Assembly (NCBI RefSeq): GCF_025024155.1
Contig: NW_026251714.1
Coordinates: 558,001 to 622,000 of the forward strand
Reading direction: 5' to 3'
DNA length: 64,000 bases
Source of the DNA: Gamsiella multidivaricata
Taxonomy: Eukaryota; Mortierellomycota; Mortierellomycetes; Mortierellales; Mortierellaceae
The stretch's first letter is position 1. Each line of letters starts with the position of its first letter. A program made the position numbers and the translations under genes. Positions 23,701-34,307 of the stretch are shown in pieces. A model generated the notes under the pieces. It did no database searches, was not told the origin of the DNA, and saw only the letters and a program-made list of their open reading frames with translations.

Positions 23701-25780
23701 AAATGACGCTCGACAAGATCGCCGACCTGAATCTCCGCCGCGATCGCAGACCTGTTGCCGAATTTGAGCGACTTTTTCATATTGGTGGATCCCAGTGTGA
23801 CATAGTTGGCGCCAGGGTGGACTTCTGTGCCGTTTGAAATAGCTTTGCGAAGACGTTCGATGTTGTGAGTGGTGACACGTTCCGGGTATGTTAGATTCTT
23901 AGCCACCAATTCGGGGACAGCAACCTGGTCAATGCGGAGGTTGGGGTCGGGCGAAATGACTGTACGACCAGAGAAATCGACACGCTTCCCTGACAAGTTT
24001 CCACGGAAACGACCCTGCTTTCCCTTCAATCTCTGACAAAATCCGCGGACGGGTTTTCCTGGCTGCAAGTTCGAAATTCCTGGAAGCTCACTATTGATGT
24101 ACATGGCGACCGACAGCTGCAAAAAATCCCATTGTTCCTAGAAATCCAAAGGCAAATATTTTTGTCACCGTTAACGTCTGCTACAGTTCTCTAATATACC
24201 ACCATCCTGCACATGTATTGCAACGCCCCATGCAGCCGAGCCTTACCATCAAGTTGTGGATAGCGATACCCTGATTAAGACCGGCTTGCATGTGGGCGTT
24301 CGTGAAGATGACCTCAGTCAACTTGACAGTGATATCGTCCTCATTACTGGCGCCATCCTGTTGAACCGAAGGACGAATACAGACTGGCGGTACAGAAATA
24401 TTTTGCCATAGGTACATCTCAGGCCGCCCAAGATCTGGATTCATTCCCAACAGCTCGCAATCCTATAAAACAAAGAAGGGGGGCGCTGGTCAGTTGGCCG
24501 TTGCTTTATAAAAACTATGCGATTGATTTGCAGGCCGATACAGCTTGAAGACTCGCTTACCTCGTCTGAAATAGCCTTAAACAGATTTAACACCCTCAGC
24601 GGATTCATGTCCTCCTGCGCCTTTGAGATATGAGCTTTCATTTCTGGCGCTGCCTCCAGAGCATTGTTGAACGTATTCTTGAACTGTTCATATTCGTCCG
24701 CCACCTTCTTTGCTCTGTATTTCTCGTGCACGATCCTGAGTGCGCCGACCTTCTTGACCGTGCCTATTGTCAGTAATCAATCAATGTGAATATAGACGTA
24801 CAGTTGATTGTAATTCATGTCTTCAGATAATGAACCCTAACATGACTCACCATTGGTTGCCTCGCAGTATGGACAGTGAACGACCTTTTTGCATTTGTCA
24901 TTCACTGCCTTGACAACGTTCTTCCTAGTTAGGTTCTCCAGATTAGGTGCACGAAGCTTCTTCAAATATGTGCGTCGATCCTTCTCTGACAGCAAAACTC
25001 GGCTGCATGTCTATCAATCCCAATGAGGTGCAGACAAGTCGAAATTAGTCCATGGTTATCATTGTGGTTTTTCCATAAGCCGATGTGCCGCAGTGGGGTG
25101 GTGATCAGCTTTATCAGCGTACCTTGCAGATGTTCTGTAAAATGACTATGGCTGCTCGGAAATATCCAATATGGAAGACTGGAAGACATAGTCTGATGTG
25201 GGCAAAATGTCCGATACAATCCTGCTGCTTCAGTCCACAAGTTTCGCACGAGGCTACCTTGTCGGATGTACCCTATAGAATTCGAAAACGATTGCCAAAG
25301 GGTATGAGTCACTACTACGCCTCCGGATCCGCAGCTGCCCCATACTGCCCGCAACTACGCCCATATTGTCCGGTGCCATAAAACTAATAAGCGCCTATTA
25401 AAATGAGCTGCGTCGAAGGCGATCATAAGACCCTCCAATGATGCAATAAAGAGTACGGCAGGTCGGTGTTGCTGTATGCTTACCAGTCTTAAATCGAGCA
25501 TTCCATATTTGACGGGCTGGCGGTCCTGGACCGTGTACAGATCGCGCTGGGTGACCTCGAATTCTGATACATTGACAATTTCCTGGGGCGAAAGAACACC
25601 GAACTGGATTTGTTTGCTAAGGTCATAAAAAGCGCCGTCGAAAGAGGGCGAAAGGTGGTTAGGGATATTCGTCTGTGCCAAGTATATCTGGCGAAGGTAA
25701 GCAATGGAAGTCTCGGTACATCACCGTTTCTACGTATCATACATTTTCTTCGGTGCTTGTTCAAGAACTTGTTCTTTCAT
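20759..25780 (-). CDS. RPO31: DNA-directed RNA polymerase III largest subunit (RPC160/RPC1)
   Basis: Catalytic subunit of RNA polymerase III, which makes tRNAs, 5S rRNA and other small RNAs in the nucleus. Eight exons, about 1391 aa: 25780-25743, 25616-25493, 25272-25123, 25010-24851, 24763-24561, 24462-24247, 24137-22703 and 22608-20759. All phases agree. Exons 1-2 rebuild the Pol III-type N-terminus ([20 protein letters not shown]). The zinc-binding region has [18 protein letters not shown] and related cysteines. The catalytic Mg2+ loop reads [20 protein letters not shown] (about residues 484-503). A bridge-helix region with [20 protein letters not shown] follows, then a trigger loop with [16 protein letters not shown]. 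The end, [13 protein letters not shown], is characteristic of Pol III rather than Pol I or II, and there is no heptad tail. BRF1 and a tRNA gene lie in the same window. Confidence 0.98.
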
Positions 25781-25981
25781 CCTGGGCGAATGAGCGAGTC
25801 CGTAGACGAAAAGCAATGTCCAGGTCGAATGGTGAGGGCGCTGTTCGCTTTGGATGCACACAAAGAAGAACTGTGCTTCTTTTTTTGAGTAGCCAATGTG
25901 ACAGCCTAAGCACTGTTTTGATTTGGTCCTATGGTCACGTGCGGTTTCTAGACCTTTATTCATAGCGCGTCTGAAGGGCAA

Positions 25982-27230
25982 CTAGTAGAGTCTATGAGGT
26001 CGCCATTGAAAATGAGCCCGCGGCGAGGATGAACCAAGAGTCAGCAGAGATGTATTCAATATATCCAATTCTGAGGGGTTAATCTCTGCTGCGTCGTCGT
26101 CGACATTATCCACATATTGTCGCTCCAGATGTGCCTGCCGATTTTCTATGTATGGGTCACTCGTGGCGACGTATGTGTAGTTGTATGGATCCCTCCAATA
26201 GTCATAAACAGCTACGGCGTTGGCTTGATAGTATTGCAGTAACTCCTCCTGAGAGAGATACATATCTTGAAGCTGTGGCTCGGCGTTACAGTTGATAGGT
26301 ATGGCAGTTTCTGTAAAATACTGAAGGTTGTCTGCCGTAGGCTGAATAGACAGTATTGGTTGATCGGCAACAGGACAATAAAGGAGTTCGCCTTCTAGCT
26401 GTTGTATCGAATACGCATCTTGGCCAGGTCTATCGCAGAAAGCATATGTTAGTAGCACATTTGGACTTGGAATAGCAGCGCACAATACCAAGCGATATCC
26501 CATACCTGGTCGCCGCCGCCGTATCATATTTCAATAGATCCTCGAGCACAGCTTCAACTGAGAGTTCTGGAGAATTCTCCGAGCAATTTGATCTCGGGCG
26601 TGCGCTCATCCTTGAATCTTTAGCAGGTGTTTCCGGCTTCCTCAGCGGCTTAGTTGACGGCGAACGACTCCTCTCGTCTGACTCGTCCTTGGAGATGACC
26701 AAAGGCGTATTTCTGCTGCGACTCGATTGACGACGTTTATTCCTCCTCTTTCGTTGTTTTAAACTGCACTTGGAATGATCGCTTTCGTGGTTCGTCGTGG
26801 CATTGTTCCCTTCACTGTCCTGCTCAGGGCGATTAGGACCGGAAGGATGGTATACGCTTTTCATGGAAGTGAAGTAGGCTGATTCTACGACGTCCTCTTG
26901 GTCATGATTATTGCCGCAAGAGTGTGCTTTTGGGTTAAGAAAGGCTGCTTCCGAAAACCCAGTTCCTATATCATGTTGCAGGACAAAAGTAGATCATGTA
27001 AAGTGGTAAATGCAACCATCCTCAGCAGTGTCGTCAGTGAATAGCATGAGTAGTAACGACAGAGAATCACCTTTTTCCACAGATGTTCTTTGCGACGCCT
27101 TGCCCTTCTTGAAGATTCCCAGACGGCCAGATTTATCGTGTATCTATTATTGCGGAAAGGAACGAAAGGGTGAGAATGCTGTATTTGATCACTGGCCATA
27201 GCCTGCATGCCAATGCACCTCAGATCTCAT
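25982..27230 (-). CDS. Unrecognised basic/serine-rich protein, 5' end tentative
   Basis: At least three well-supported exons: 27143-27071, 26965-26506 and 26429-25982, all in consistent phase. A possible 12-nt first exon at 27230-27219 (MRSE) would give about 330 aa, but the true start is not certain. The N-terminus reads DKSGRLGIFKKGKASQRT, a compact motif that looks conserved. It is followed by a basic, probably nuclear segment (KQRKRRNKRRQSSRSR) and a Ser/Pro/Arg-rich region. A short helix (ELSVEAVLEDLLKYD) and an acidic Tyr/Gln/Asn-rich C-terminal half complete it. No catalytic domain was recognised. A nuclear or RNA-related role is a guess from composition. The stop lies about 200 bp upstream of the polymerase III subunit start on the same strand. 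Confidence 0.65.
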
Positions 27231-27513
27231 ACAGTGATCCTCTCTCTTGACACGTTCGGCGACACGAATTGCTGCTTGCGACAATCAATAACACATGTAC
27301 AATCAATGTCAGTCTTCAAGCGGGTAATAAAACAACGCTTGTTAACTCGAACTAGGTCCCTCCTGGAGCCGTTTTACAGGTGGACAAACAATATTGCGTC
27401 GCGTTACGTTCATAATCAATGAGCCTTGAGTTAGGATCTGGCGTCCTTTATTAGAACCTGTTGTTTCTCTCTTGTTGGCTCTTCCTGTATACTCGGTATC
27501 CCCTGAATGCTCA

Positions 27514-28194
27514 TTAGATCAAATAAGTTACACCTAAAGTGAGTGCCAACCCACCAACCCCTGTCCACATAGTCATGGCGACCCGTAGATCAAGGCTCTT
27601 ACCGCGACGCACATGGACCTTGACACTGTACGGTTTCTTTGATTCTACAGTTCCAAGCTCGCGGTGGTATGGGTTGTATCTCTTGCTGGTCTTTTCTTTG
27701 CGGACAATTTTGTCATGGTCGTCTAACCCTTGGTCCTGGATCCAGCGCACTCTCATATGGGGGAGTGTCTTGGTGGCGCGGGAAGGTTCAGGATGCTGAA
27801 CGGAGGAGCTTTGCTTCGTCTGACTGGCATTAGCTTCCTCCAGGTCCTTCATCTTGGTCCTGTCCAAGGTCTTGGGTCGCTGAATGAATCCCGGCTCCTG
27901 ATCTGGCTTCTGCTTCACTGTCCAGAGAGAAGTCTTGACCCCGTAAGTCGCCCGATGGCGATCGGCGAGGCTAGAGTGCTGACTCGTTGGGTTGCTGTTG
28001 GTGCCGGAAAAAGTGCTTGCGCTGTCAGAGCCAGTCTCGTCATGGGTTTCCACGACGCGTGGACTGGGCGGCAGATCGGGTGGACAGGTAGGGTCAAGTC
28101 TGCTCAGAAAGTATCTGATAGTATTAGAATCGCGGCGCTGAAGTGCTTGGGTGTGTGCGCTGAGGTTGTTGTCGTTCAGCTCGTCGTGTTCCAT
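27514..28194 (-). CDS. Unrecognised tail-anchored membrane protein
   Basis: Single exon, 226 aa, ATG at 28192-28194. The first 190 residues are hydrophilic and largely disordered, with Ser/Thr/Pro and Asp/Lys-rich stretches. A short basic segment (VKVHVRRGKSLDLR) precedes one hydrophobic helix (VAMTMWTGVGGLALTLGVTY) ending two residues before the stop. This layout is that of a tail-anchored protein, so insertion in ER or mitochondrial outer membrane is inferred. No known family was recognised. The middle contains a Trp/Lys-rich stretch (YGVKTSLWTVKQKPDQEPGF) that looks constrained. An in-frame TTG upstream was ignored in favour of the first ATG. Confidence 0.65.
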   Translation of the reverse strand: MEHDELNDNNLSAHTQALQRRDSNTIRYFLSRLDPTCPPDLPPSPRVVETHDETGSDSASTFSGTNSNPTSQHSSLADRHRATYGVKTSLWTVKQKPDQEPGFIQRPKTLDRTKMKDLEEANASQTKQSSSVQHPEPSRATKTLPHMRVRWIQDQGLDDHDKIVRKEKTSKRYNPYHRELGTVESKKPYSVKVHVRRGKSLDLRVAMTMWTGVGGLALTLGVTYLI

Positions 28195-28877
28195 CGCTGC
28201 TATAAACTGTATCAAGGATTAAGAGAGTGAGTACAAAGAATAGGAAAGAAGAGAGCGCACTGTTGAAACCGGACTGTCAACGGTTAAGCGTTTGTGGCCA
28301 ATGGAGAAAAAGAGAATGGCAGATGCAGAATGGCTCAACGCTGATGGCCAAAAGACAGAAAAAAGAATAAAAGGGAATTTGACTTGACTGAACGGTAGAA
28401 AGAGGAAAAGAAAAAAAAAAAAAGACATACGCGTTACAGGTCACGAATTCACCCAAAAGCCTCGAGCGCGTATTTGTTGACGCGTTATTTTATTTGAGAA
28501 AATGCCGTTCACGCCCCCGTATGAATCCCGCAATAGATAATCATTACACCTCCTCTGGAATTCTTCCTCCTCCGGAAGGATTTTACCTCAGGCTCGAATT
28601 CACCGCTATTCTCGTTCCTCCCGTAAGAACGTAGGCACCGTATTTTGCTTTTATTGTGCGACCGTAGTCCACGGTCTTCAACCTGCTTTATCTCGTCCCA
28701 TCATTTCACACTTTCGATATCTCACATTCATATATGGATCAACCGGAGAAGGTTCTGAAGACCTACCATTTTCTTAACTCTCTGCGGAAGAATCCTTATG
28801 GGTATTTTTACTGAGGGTTAAGAACCGGAAAACTAGTAATTTTATTCCGGTAATTGAAAAAAACGCAAAGGAGTATA
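28195..28877. other. Intergenic, no gene seen
   Basis: 683 bp between the MUS81 stop and the tail-anchored protein start, both on the minus strand. A+T-rich with a short A-run near 28409-28424. No gene or RNA feature was recognised. Confidence 0.4.
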
Positions 28878-31609
28878 TTAGGAGTACAAATCCGTGTACC
28901 AAATGTCAGCCACTTTAGCGCTCAGCGCGGGTCCGATCTTCTTTTTACCCACATTCGAGCCAGACCTAGCAAGGACCATCCTCCGCTGGCTTTGGGACGC
29001 CTTATCGCCAGCCTCGTCCAGTGCCGAAAACAACGCCCGTGGTGTCCCATACACCCGAGCAATTTCCATGGCCTTCTCAGGGCTGATGCCGCGGATAGTC
29101 ATCAACATCTTCACAAATGTATCCTTGACCATAAGGGTTTCAGACTTGCCATTGAGAATCGTAAACGATTTGTAGCTGGTCAAGAACGTCCGGTCAGGCA
29201 TGTGCGCTTTCAGATGGTCCTGGAGATCCAAGTACGACAGGCGGTCAATGTTCTCATCTGGGATCGCGTAGAGTGTTTCGGACTATGAAGTACGCAACGC
29301 AAAAAAAGGGATGATTAGCGTGCGAAAAACATAGGAGTGCCAGCATCATGCACGGTCATTGGCCTATCACTGTGCTGGGGCGCTACCTCGTAGAGACGTT
29401 TGAGTGCATTTGTGATGCTGACAAAGTAGTCGATAGTCTGATCCGTATTGTTCGTGCGCCTGACGAAGAAACCATCCTGAACCTGGGTCGCCATTATCGC
29501 CGCGCGGATAGCTTCTGCTCCGATATCATACGTCTCACCCACCTTATATGTCTCAACCAAATAAATGATATTCGCCAACCCCGATCTCTTGAGCCGAAAC
29601 TATGTTCATCGCAAAACCAATGCTCAGGCTAGAATCAGAACGTTATCTTCATAGACGGCAGCGAAAACGTTCTCTACGACTATTAGAGGTGAGTTTTCAT
29701 ACCTTTTGTTCATTGAACCGTCCGTCCTTGATACTTGCGACAAAGTCATCCATTCGCTTGCGCTCGACAACGTAATCCAGAACAAGTTCAGTCACGCCGT
29801 TAAAAATGGGGTCCTTCAGTCGCGCAATCCAGATGACATCGCCGATATCCAGTACACGTGTGGTCACACTAATCCCGCGTTCCTTCAGCTTGTCTCCGAT
29901 GTAGTCGCGATCCGTCTGGCTTCGCACCTCACGAATATCCAGTATAAGACAGATTTCAAAACTTCCCGGATGAAAGGTGATCGGCTTGAACCTTACTAAT
30001 CTCTCGATGTCCAGCGCAGTAGACCCGGCGCTCCTGGCCCTCGGAAGCGAAAATGAATTGGTTCTCAGATGAGGGAAAGGGTCGTGTGTGGATATCTCAG
30101 AATCGCCTATCCGGAGTCCCTTCAATCCACTTGAGCTGTTGGTGTGTGGTATTGTAGAGGCCGTTGATATTGAGGAGGACTCCAGCGAAGACGATGTTCT
30201 AGAACGACTAGCTGGGACCGATGCAGCTGACTGCGTCGGTATCTTGAAAAGAGAAGGCGCTCTCTGAAGCCCTGACGATACAGCCTTGGGCGCTTCCCCT
30301 GTAGAGCCCTTGGTCGATAACACTGCGGTAGATTCCAAGAGAACTGCAGAGGCTCGACTCAGATGAGTGGAGGTCATACTCCTGCTGTTACTCGACAACA
30401 CTTCATCATTTTCGTCTTCGGAATCGCTGAGGATATTAACTGGTTGTTCTTTGTTGCTTCCTTGCAGGTTTAGCGCACGAAGTGCTGGTAGTGAAGGCAC
30501 CGCAGACGAAATAGATTTTGATGTACTGGCTGAAGAGGTTAAGGCGTGGCATCGAGGGTCCTTCCATGATCTGTACAGGTCGTAGGTGTCATGTGCATCG
30601 GCATTGTCCCTGAAAGTATCCTCGTAACCATCATGGTGGGATGTATGGGTTGAGGATGAGGCGGATGTGGTTGAACGAGCATTGGTTTTGACTGTACGAT
30701 CCTTGGGTGGATCTACCGCACCCTGTCGCGACGTTGATGAAGAAGCGACTGTTGGAAGCTCTGGTGCATCCGAGGCTGACGTAGTGTTAGATCCGGTTTC
30801 GCTGGTGATGAGTCTCATTCGTTCTGCGATATCCGTGCCTTCATCTGTGAGATAATACATTGTTGAGGACTTGTAGACAAGGTTTTTGCTCAGCAGTGTA
30901 CTCATCGAGCTCCATCCTGTGTAGAACTTGCCATGTTCTGGATTTGTCAAGGAGACATCGCAATAAATCTGGCCCTTGAGAGTGATTTCGTGCCTGGTCA
31001 AGGCTCCTTCACCATCGGTCGCTTTGGCATCCAGTAACGCCAGAAGGATGGCGTATGCTCCAGATCTATAAGTTGGTACGTAGGGTTTATGCACTTTTGG
31101 GGTACGCGCCTTTTTCGGCTTTGGTCCCTCCTCTTCCTCCATCTGAACATGGCCAACTGCTTTCCGCCTCTTGGGAACTAAGGCGAGTCCAATTTGTATG
31201 CAGATAGAAGTTGTCAGTAGGATATGACTCTCATATCATTCTTTAGAGGCAAGCGCGAGTAGCAACCCAGGAGCTTACTTGTGGGCATGGGCAGGTTGTT
31301 GTCTTTACAGTACTGCATCAGCTTCAGTTCCAGCTTGGCCACGGTCTTCTCTCCTATTCCAGCCAGACACAGGGCCTCCGCGGGATGCGTGAACCGCGTA
31401 GGGTACTTGGCCATTGACTCATACGCCTAGAATCAAGGCAGTTGCTGTGATTCTGATCCATTGTCCTCGCAGCAAGTGTTCAAAGAGAAATCGAGGTTGG
31501 TGGAATGACATACCTTGCGATATATAAAATACGACTGGTTGTTGTGTTCGCGTGCATGCTCCATCCACTCCTCGATCCAGTGGAGGTACAACGGGTTTCC
31601 GCACTCCAT
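28878..31609 (-). CDS. MUS81: MUS81 structure-specific endonuclease subunit
   Basis: Catalytic subunit of the MUS81-EME1/MMS4 nuclease that cuts branched DNA (flaps, stalled forks, nicked Holliday junctions) in the nucleus. Five exons, about 778 aa: 31609-31514, 31426-31279, 31177-29703, 29599-29387 and 29282-28878. The N-terminal helix-hairpin-helix region includes ALCLAGIGEKTVAKLE. A basic stretch (KRRKAVG) precedes the winged-helix domain (YRSGAYAILLALLD). A disordered Ser/Thr-rich linker of about 230 residues follows. The ERCC4 nuclease core contains CLILDIREVRSQ, LDIGDVIWIA and the catalytic VVERKRMDDF (about residue 553). The C-terminal HhH region includes TIRGISPEKAMEIARVYGT. Exon joins rebuild RFNEQKFRLKRSG and LYESETLYAIP. 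The tRNA gene sits 109 bp upstream on the same strand. Confidence 0.97.
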
Positions 31610-31706
31610 CGCGGTGCGGGTGAATGGGCCAAAGCTGAGGAGCGTCTCGGGATAGTCGCAGTCGGCTTGCAAAAAGAAAAGGACGGATGATGCAATAAAT
31701 GGGCAG

Positions 31707-31712
31707 CAAAAA
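31707..31712 (-). terminator. RNA polymerase III T-run terminator
   Basis: Six consecutive T on the minus strand (six A on plus) starting six bases after the tRNA 3' end, the usual Pol III stop signal. Confidence 0.75.
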
Positions 31713-31717
31713 AGTGA

Positions 31718-31811
31718 TTTCCCAGCCGAGGATCGAACTCGGGATTGCTGCGTGTCTTTGGTATATTTTGAAAATATAAGCACAGTGCCTTGCCGACTTG
31801 GCCACTGGGAA
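31718..31811 (-). tRNA. tRNA-Ile (anticodon UAU) with a 21-nt intron
   Basis: Folds by hand into a full cloverleaf. Acceptor stem TTCCCAG pairs with CTGGGAA (7 of 7). D stem GCC/GGC encloses loop AAGTCGGCAA. Anticodon stem CTGTG pairs with CGCAG (one G-U). T stem CCGAG/CTCGG encloses TTCGATC, and A73 is the discriminator base. The first 37 bases end at CTTATA, giving anticodon TAT after the invariant T33. A 21-nt insert then precedes A38, the normal position of nuclear tRNA introns. tRNA-Ile(UAU) carries an intron in many eukaryotes. Internal A box (TGGCCAAGTCGG) and B box (GAGTTCGATCC) are clear. The anticodon could pair with ATA in the intron, as splicing requires. Anticodon identity depends on the intron placement. 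Confidence 0.85.
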
Positions 31812-32225
31812 CCCAATTCGATCTGTCCAAAATAATAGATAGCCTATATTCTTATTTTTTTGATGTAGTCACGTGCAGCTTCAATGCCCCCTTTTTTTTT
31901 TTTGCCCAAAAAAAAAAAAAAAAATTTGCCCAAAAAAAAACGGGCGAGGGAAGTTGGACATAATGGAGGGGTTATTCGGTTTAAAAACAACTTTATTAAC
32001 ATTGGATCTGGATTAGGAGACGTGTATCGCGCAACAGGTCACGCAGGAGTTAGGTTAGGCTAGCTATGCGACATGGGTTATGAATCTGACGCCTCAAGCC
32101 AACATAGTTGGTAGGGGATGCGGCTCTGCCGTGCATGGAAGGCATCTATGGCTTCAAGGCCTTTGCGGACCATGCGTCGCGTGCTCATGGGGATTTATGT
32201 TAATAAAAAAAAAAAAAAAAAAAAA
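31812..32225. other. Poly(T)/poly(A)-rich junction and unassigned repeat-like segment
   Basis: Begins with a T12 run and two A runs separated by TTTGCCC (31892-31939). A segment to about 32206 ends in TTAATA followed by an A19 tract (32207-32225). The poly(A) end suggests the 3' end of another retroelement, but the body does not clearly match the LINE copies that follow. Confidence 0.4.
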
Positions 32226-33027
32226 TTTGGACAGCACTCAAGAACAAGATCAAGGGAGCTTCGGCGATCCGGCAAGCAAGCAACACACTCGGCCGTGTGG
32301 AGGACGAGACAAGGGACAACGATCAAGGAGCCTGGACGGTTCAAGATTTGTACCACGGACTGACACCAGCAGCTCTCACCAAGGACTGGGAGAGTCTATT
32401 CAAGACGACCACCTCGATCGCGAGGTACATGGTCGGCCGATTCGTCAAGGCCATCGAGGAATTCGGACGGACAGAAATCTGGAACAAAAGATGCAAAGTC
32501 ACCGTCGACTGGGAAAGAGAAAATGGGATCACTACCATGAGCAAACGCGCCCGGGGACGCAACTGTGTTGGAGAGCACAGACGTAGTGGTAGTGGTTTTG
32601 TTGGATCCTCCAGGAGACAACGACGCGCATTGGATATAAAAGAGATCGAGGAACGAGCGGACAAGCGAGTGCTGCAAAGTTGCATGCAGCAGGTGGAGCT
32701 AAACGTGATGGAACGCACCGGCAACTGTAAATTTTTGATGATTGAGGAACGCGGCTAAAGGATGACCTTCGCGCACAACAGGCCAAGTAGGGAGCAGGGC
32801 TCAGTCACCGACCCCAGGCGGGGTTGAGTTACCATTCATGCTGACTGGGATTGCGAAGGGGATTGGAGCTGCGAGTGACCAACAGCGGTGCGGCAAAAGC
32901 CGTTTATTAGAATATTGAGCACCCTTTACTATGCCTCTAGCAATAGGGTTCCCTAGTCTAGAGCCCCTCACTAATAAATCCCACATATCCTCGTGGGTTC
33001 TAGTTATCAAAAAAAAAAAAAAAAAAA
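32226..33027 (+). mobile_element. 5'-truncated LINE copy 1 (ORF2 C-terminus, 3' UTR, poly(A))
   Basis: Starts directly after an A tract and ends in A19. An open frame from 32228 to 32758 encodes about 176 residues resembling the end of a non-LTR retrotransposon ORF2. It includes TVQDLYHGLTP, GRFVKAIEEFGRTEIWNKRC and KVTVDWERENGITTMSKR. The W..RC..... W.R..GI pattern resembles the L1-like LINE ORF2 tail. The 3' UTR ends with AATAAATCCCACATATCC, a CCCAC/GTGGG stem-loop, then GGTTCTAGTTATC and the A tail. No reverse transcriptase core is present, so the copy is severely 5' truncated. This is the only one of the three copies whose frame is fully open to the family's TAA stop. Confidence 0.78.
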
Positions 33028-33717
33028 TTAGCCCGCGTTGGCGTGGGACCGGAGGAAAGATTCGAGGGGGTTGAGTGGTCAGTGCAGGATCTGTATCGCG
33101 GTCTAACACTCAAGTGCATGGTTCAGTCTTGGAGACGCGTTTTTAACACTACAGAACGGATCGCAACATACATGGTCAGCCGCTTTGTGAAGGCTATCGA
33201 GGAGATCGGCAGAACAGAGATCTGGAACAGAAGATGTAAAGTCACCGTCGACTGGGAACGAGAACATGGAATCACTGCTGTGAGCAAACGCGTCCGGGGA
33301 CGCAACTGTGTTGGAGAGCACAGACGTAACAGCAATGATTTTATGGGATCTACCCTGAGGCAACGACAAACACCCGATGTGAAAGAGATCAACGACGCCG
33401 CGGATGACCGAGTGTAGGGGCACTATTTGGGACAGCTGAGACTCGATATAATGAAGCGATTGGGAGGATGCCATTTTCTTGAAATGTCAGAGGACCATGG
33501 CTAAAGGTTGACTTTCGCGCACAACAGGCCACGTAGGGAGCAGGGACCATCGGTTCAACACTCATGCGGTCATTGATTATGTTATATGGATCCGTTGCGA
33601 CATAGTCGGAGCGGGCAACTTGCTGCTTGTTATCTGTCCCACCTGTAGGTTTCCTTCAGACCACAGTTAATAAATCCCATGTCTTTGAGGGTTCTCGTTA
33701 AAAAAAAAAAAAAAAAA
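33028..33717 (+). mobile_element. 5'-truncated LINE copy 2, diverged
   Basis: Inserted right at the poly(A) end of copy 1, in the same orientation. It shares with copy 1 the coding segment from VQDLYRGLT through GRTEIWNRRCKVTVDWEREH and RGRNCVGEHRR. It also shares the block GGCTAAAGG(A/T)TGAC and CGCACAACAGGCCA in the 3' UTR. The reading frame stops early at 33414-33416. The 3' end has TTAATAAATCCCATGTC, a weaker CCC/GGG hairpin, GGTTCTCGTT and about 18 A. Confidence 0.75.
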
Positions 33718-34220
33718 GAGCCCCCCGCGTTGGCGTGGGACCTTCTCGAGGAGCTAGGACGGACTAAGATCTGGAACAGACGATGTAAAGTCACCGTGGA
33801 CTGGGAGCGAGAGCGTGGAATCACTTCTGTGGGCAAACGCGCCAGAGGACGCACCTGTGATGGAGAGCACAATCGTAGCAGGGCAGAGGCGGACAAGCGC
33901 CTAGTACAAGGCTTTTGCCAGCAGCTGAAGCTGACTCTGATGGAGCGGCTAGGTGGATGCAAGTTTTTGATGACAGTGGATACTGGCTAAAGGATGACCT
34001 TCGTGCACAACAGGCCAAGTAAGGAGCAGGGCTTTTCGAGTCACCACTCATGCTGACGAGGATTGTGAAAGGGACCTGGCAGCAAAAGCTGTTTATTAGA
34101 TGCCACTTTTCCTTACGTCTCTAGCAATAGGGGTCCCTAGAGGATAGCACCACGTTAATAAAGCCCACACGTCCCCCTGGGTTCTAGTTATCAAAAAAAA
34201 AAAAAAAAAAAAAAAAAAAA
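33718..34220 (+). mobile_element. 5'-truncated LINE copy 3, internally shortened
   Basis: Follows the poly(A) of copy 2 in the same orientation. It opens with CCCGCGTTGGCGTGGGACC, as in copy 2, then jumps to RTKIWNRRCKVTVDWERERG, so about 130 bp seen in copy 2 are missing. Coding similarity continues to a stop at 33988-33990. The shared 3' UTR block and CACGTTAATAAAGCCCACAC hairpin lead into an A28 tail. An internal deletion explains the shared 5' start better than independent truncation. Confidence 0.72.
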
Positions 34221-34273
34221 GACCACCGTAAAGGACGACTGTAGTAGATCATTGTTAGTTAGGTCTGATAGAT

Positions 34274-34307
34274 TCGCAGGGTCAATCGACTCGCAGGGTC
34301 AATCGAC
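34274..34307. repeat. 17-bp perfect tandem duplication
   Basis: TCGCAGGGTCAATCGAC occurs twice head to tail just downstream of the LINE array. Confidence 0.85.
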
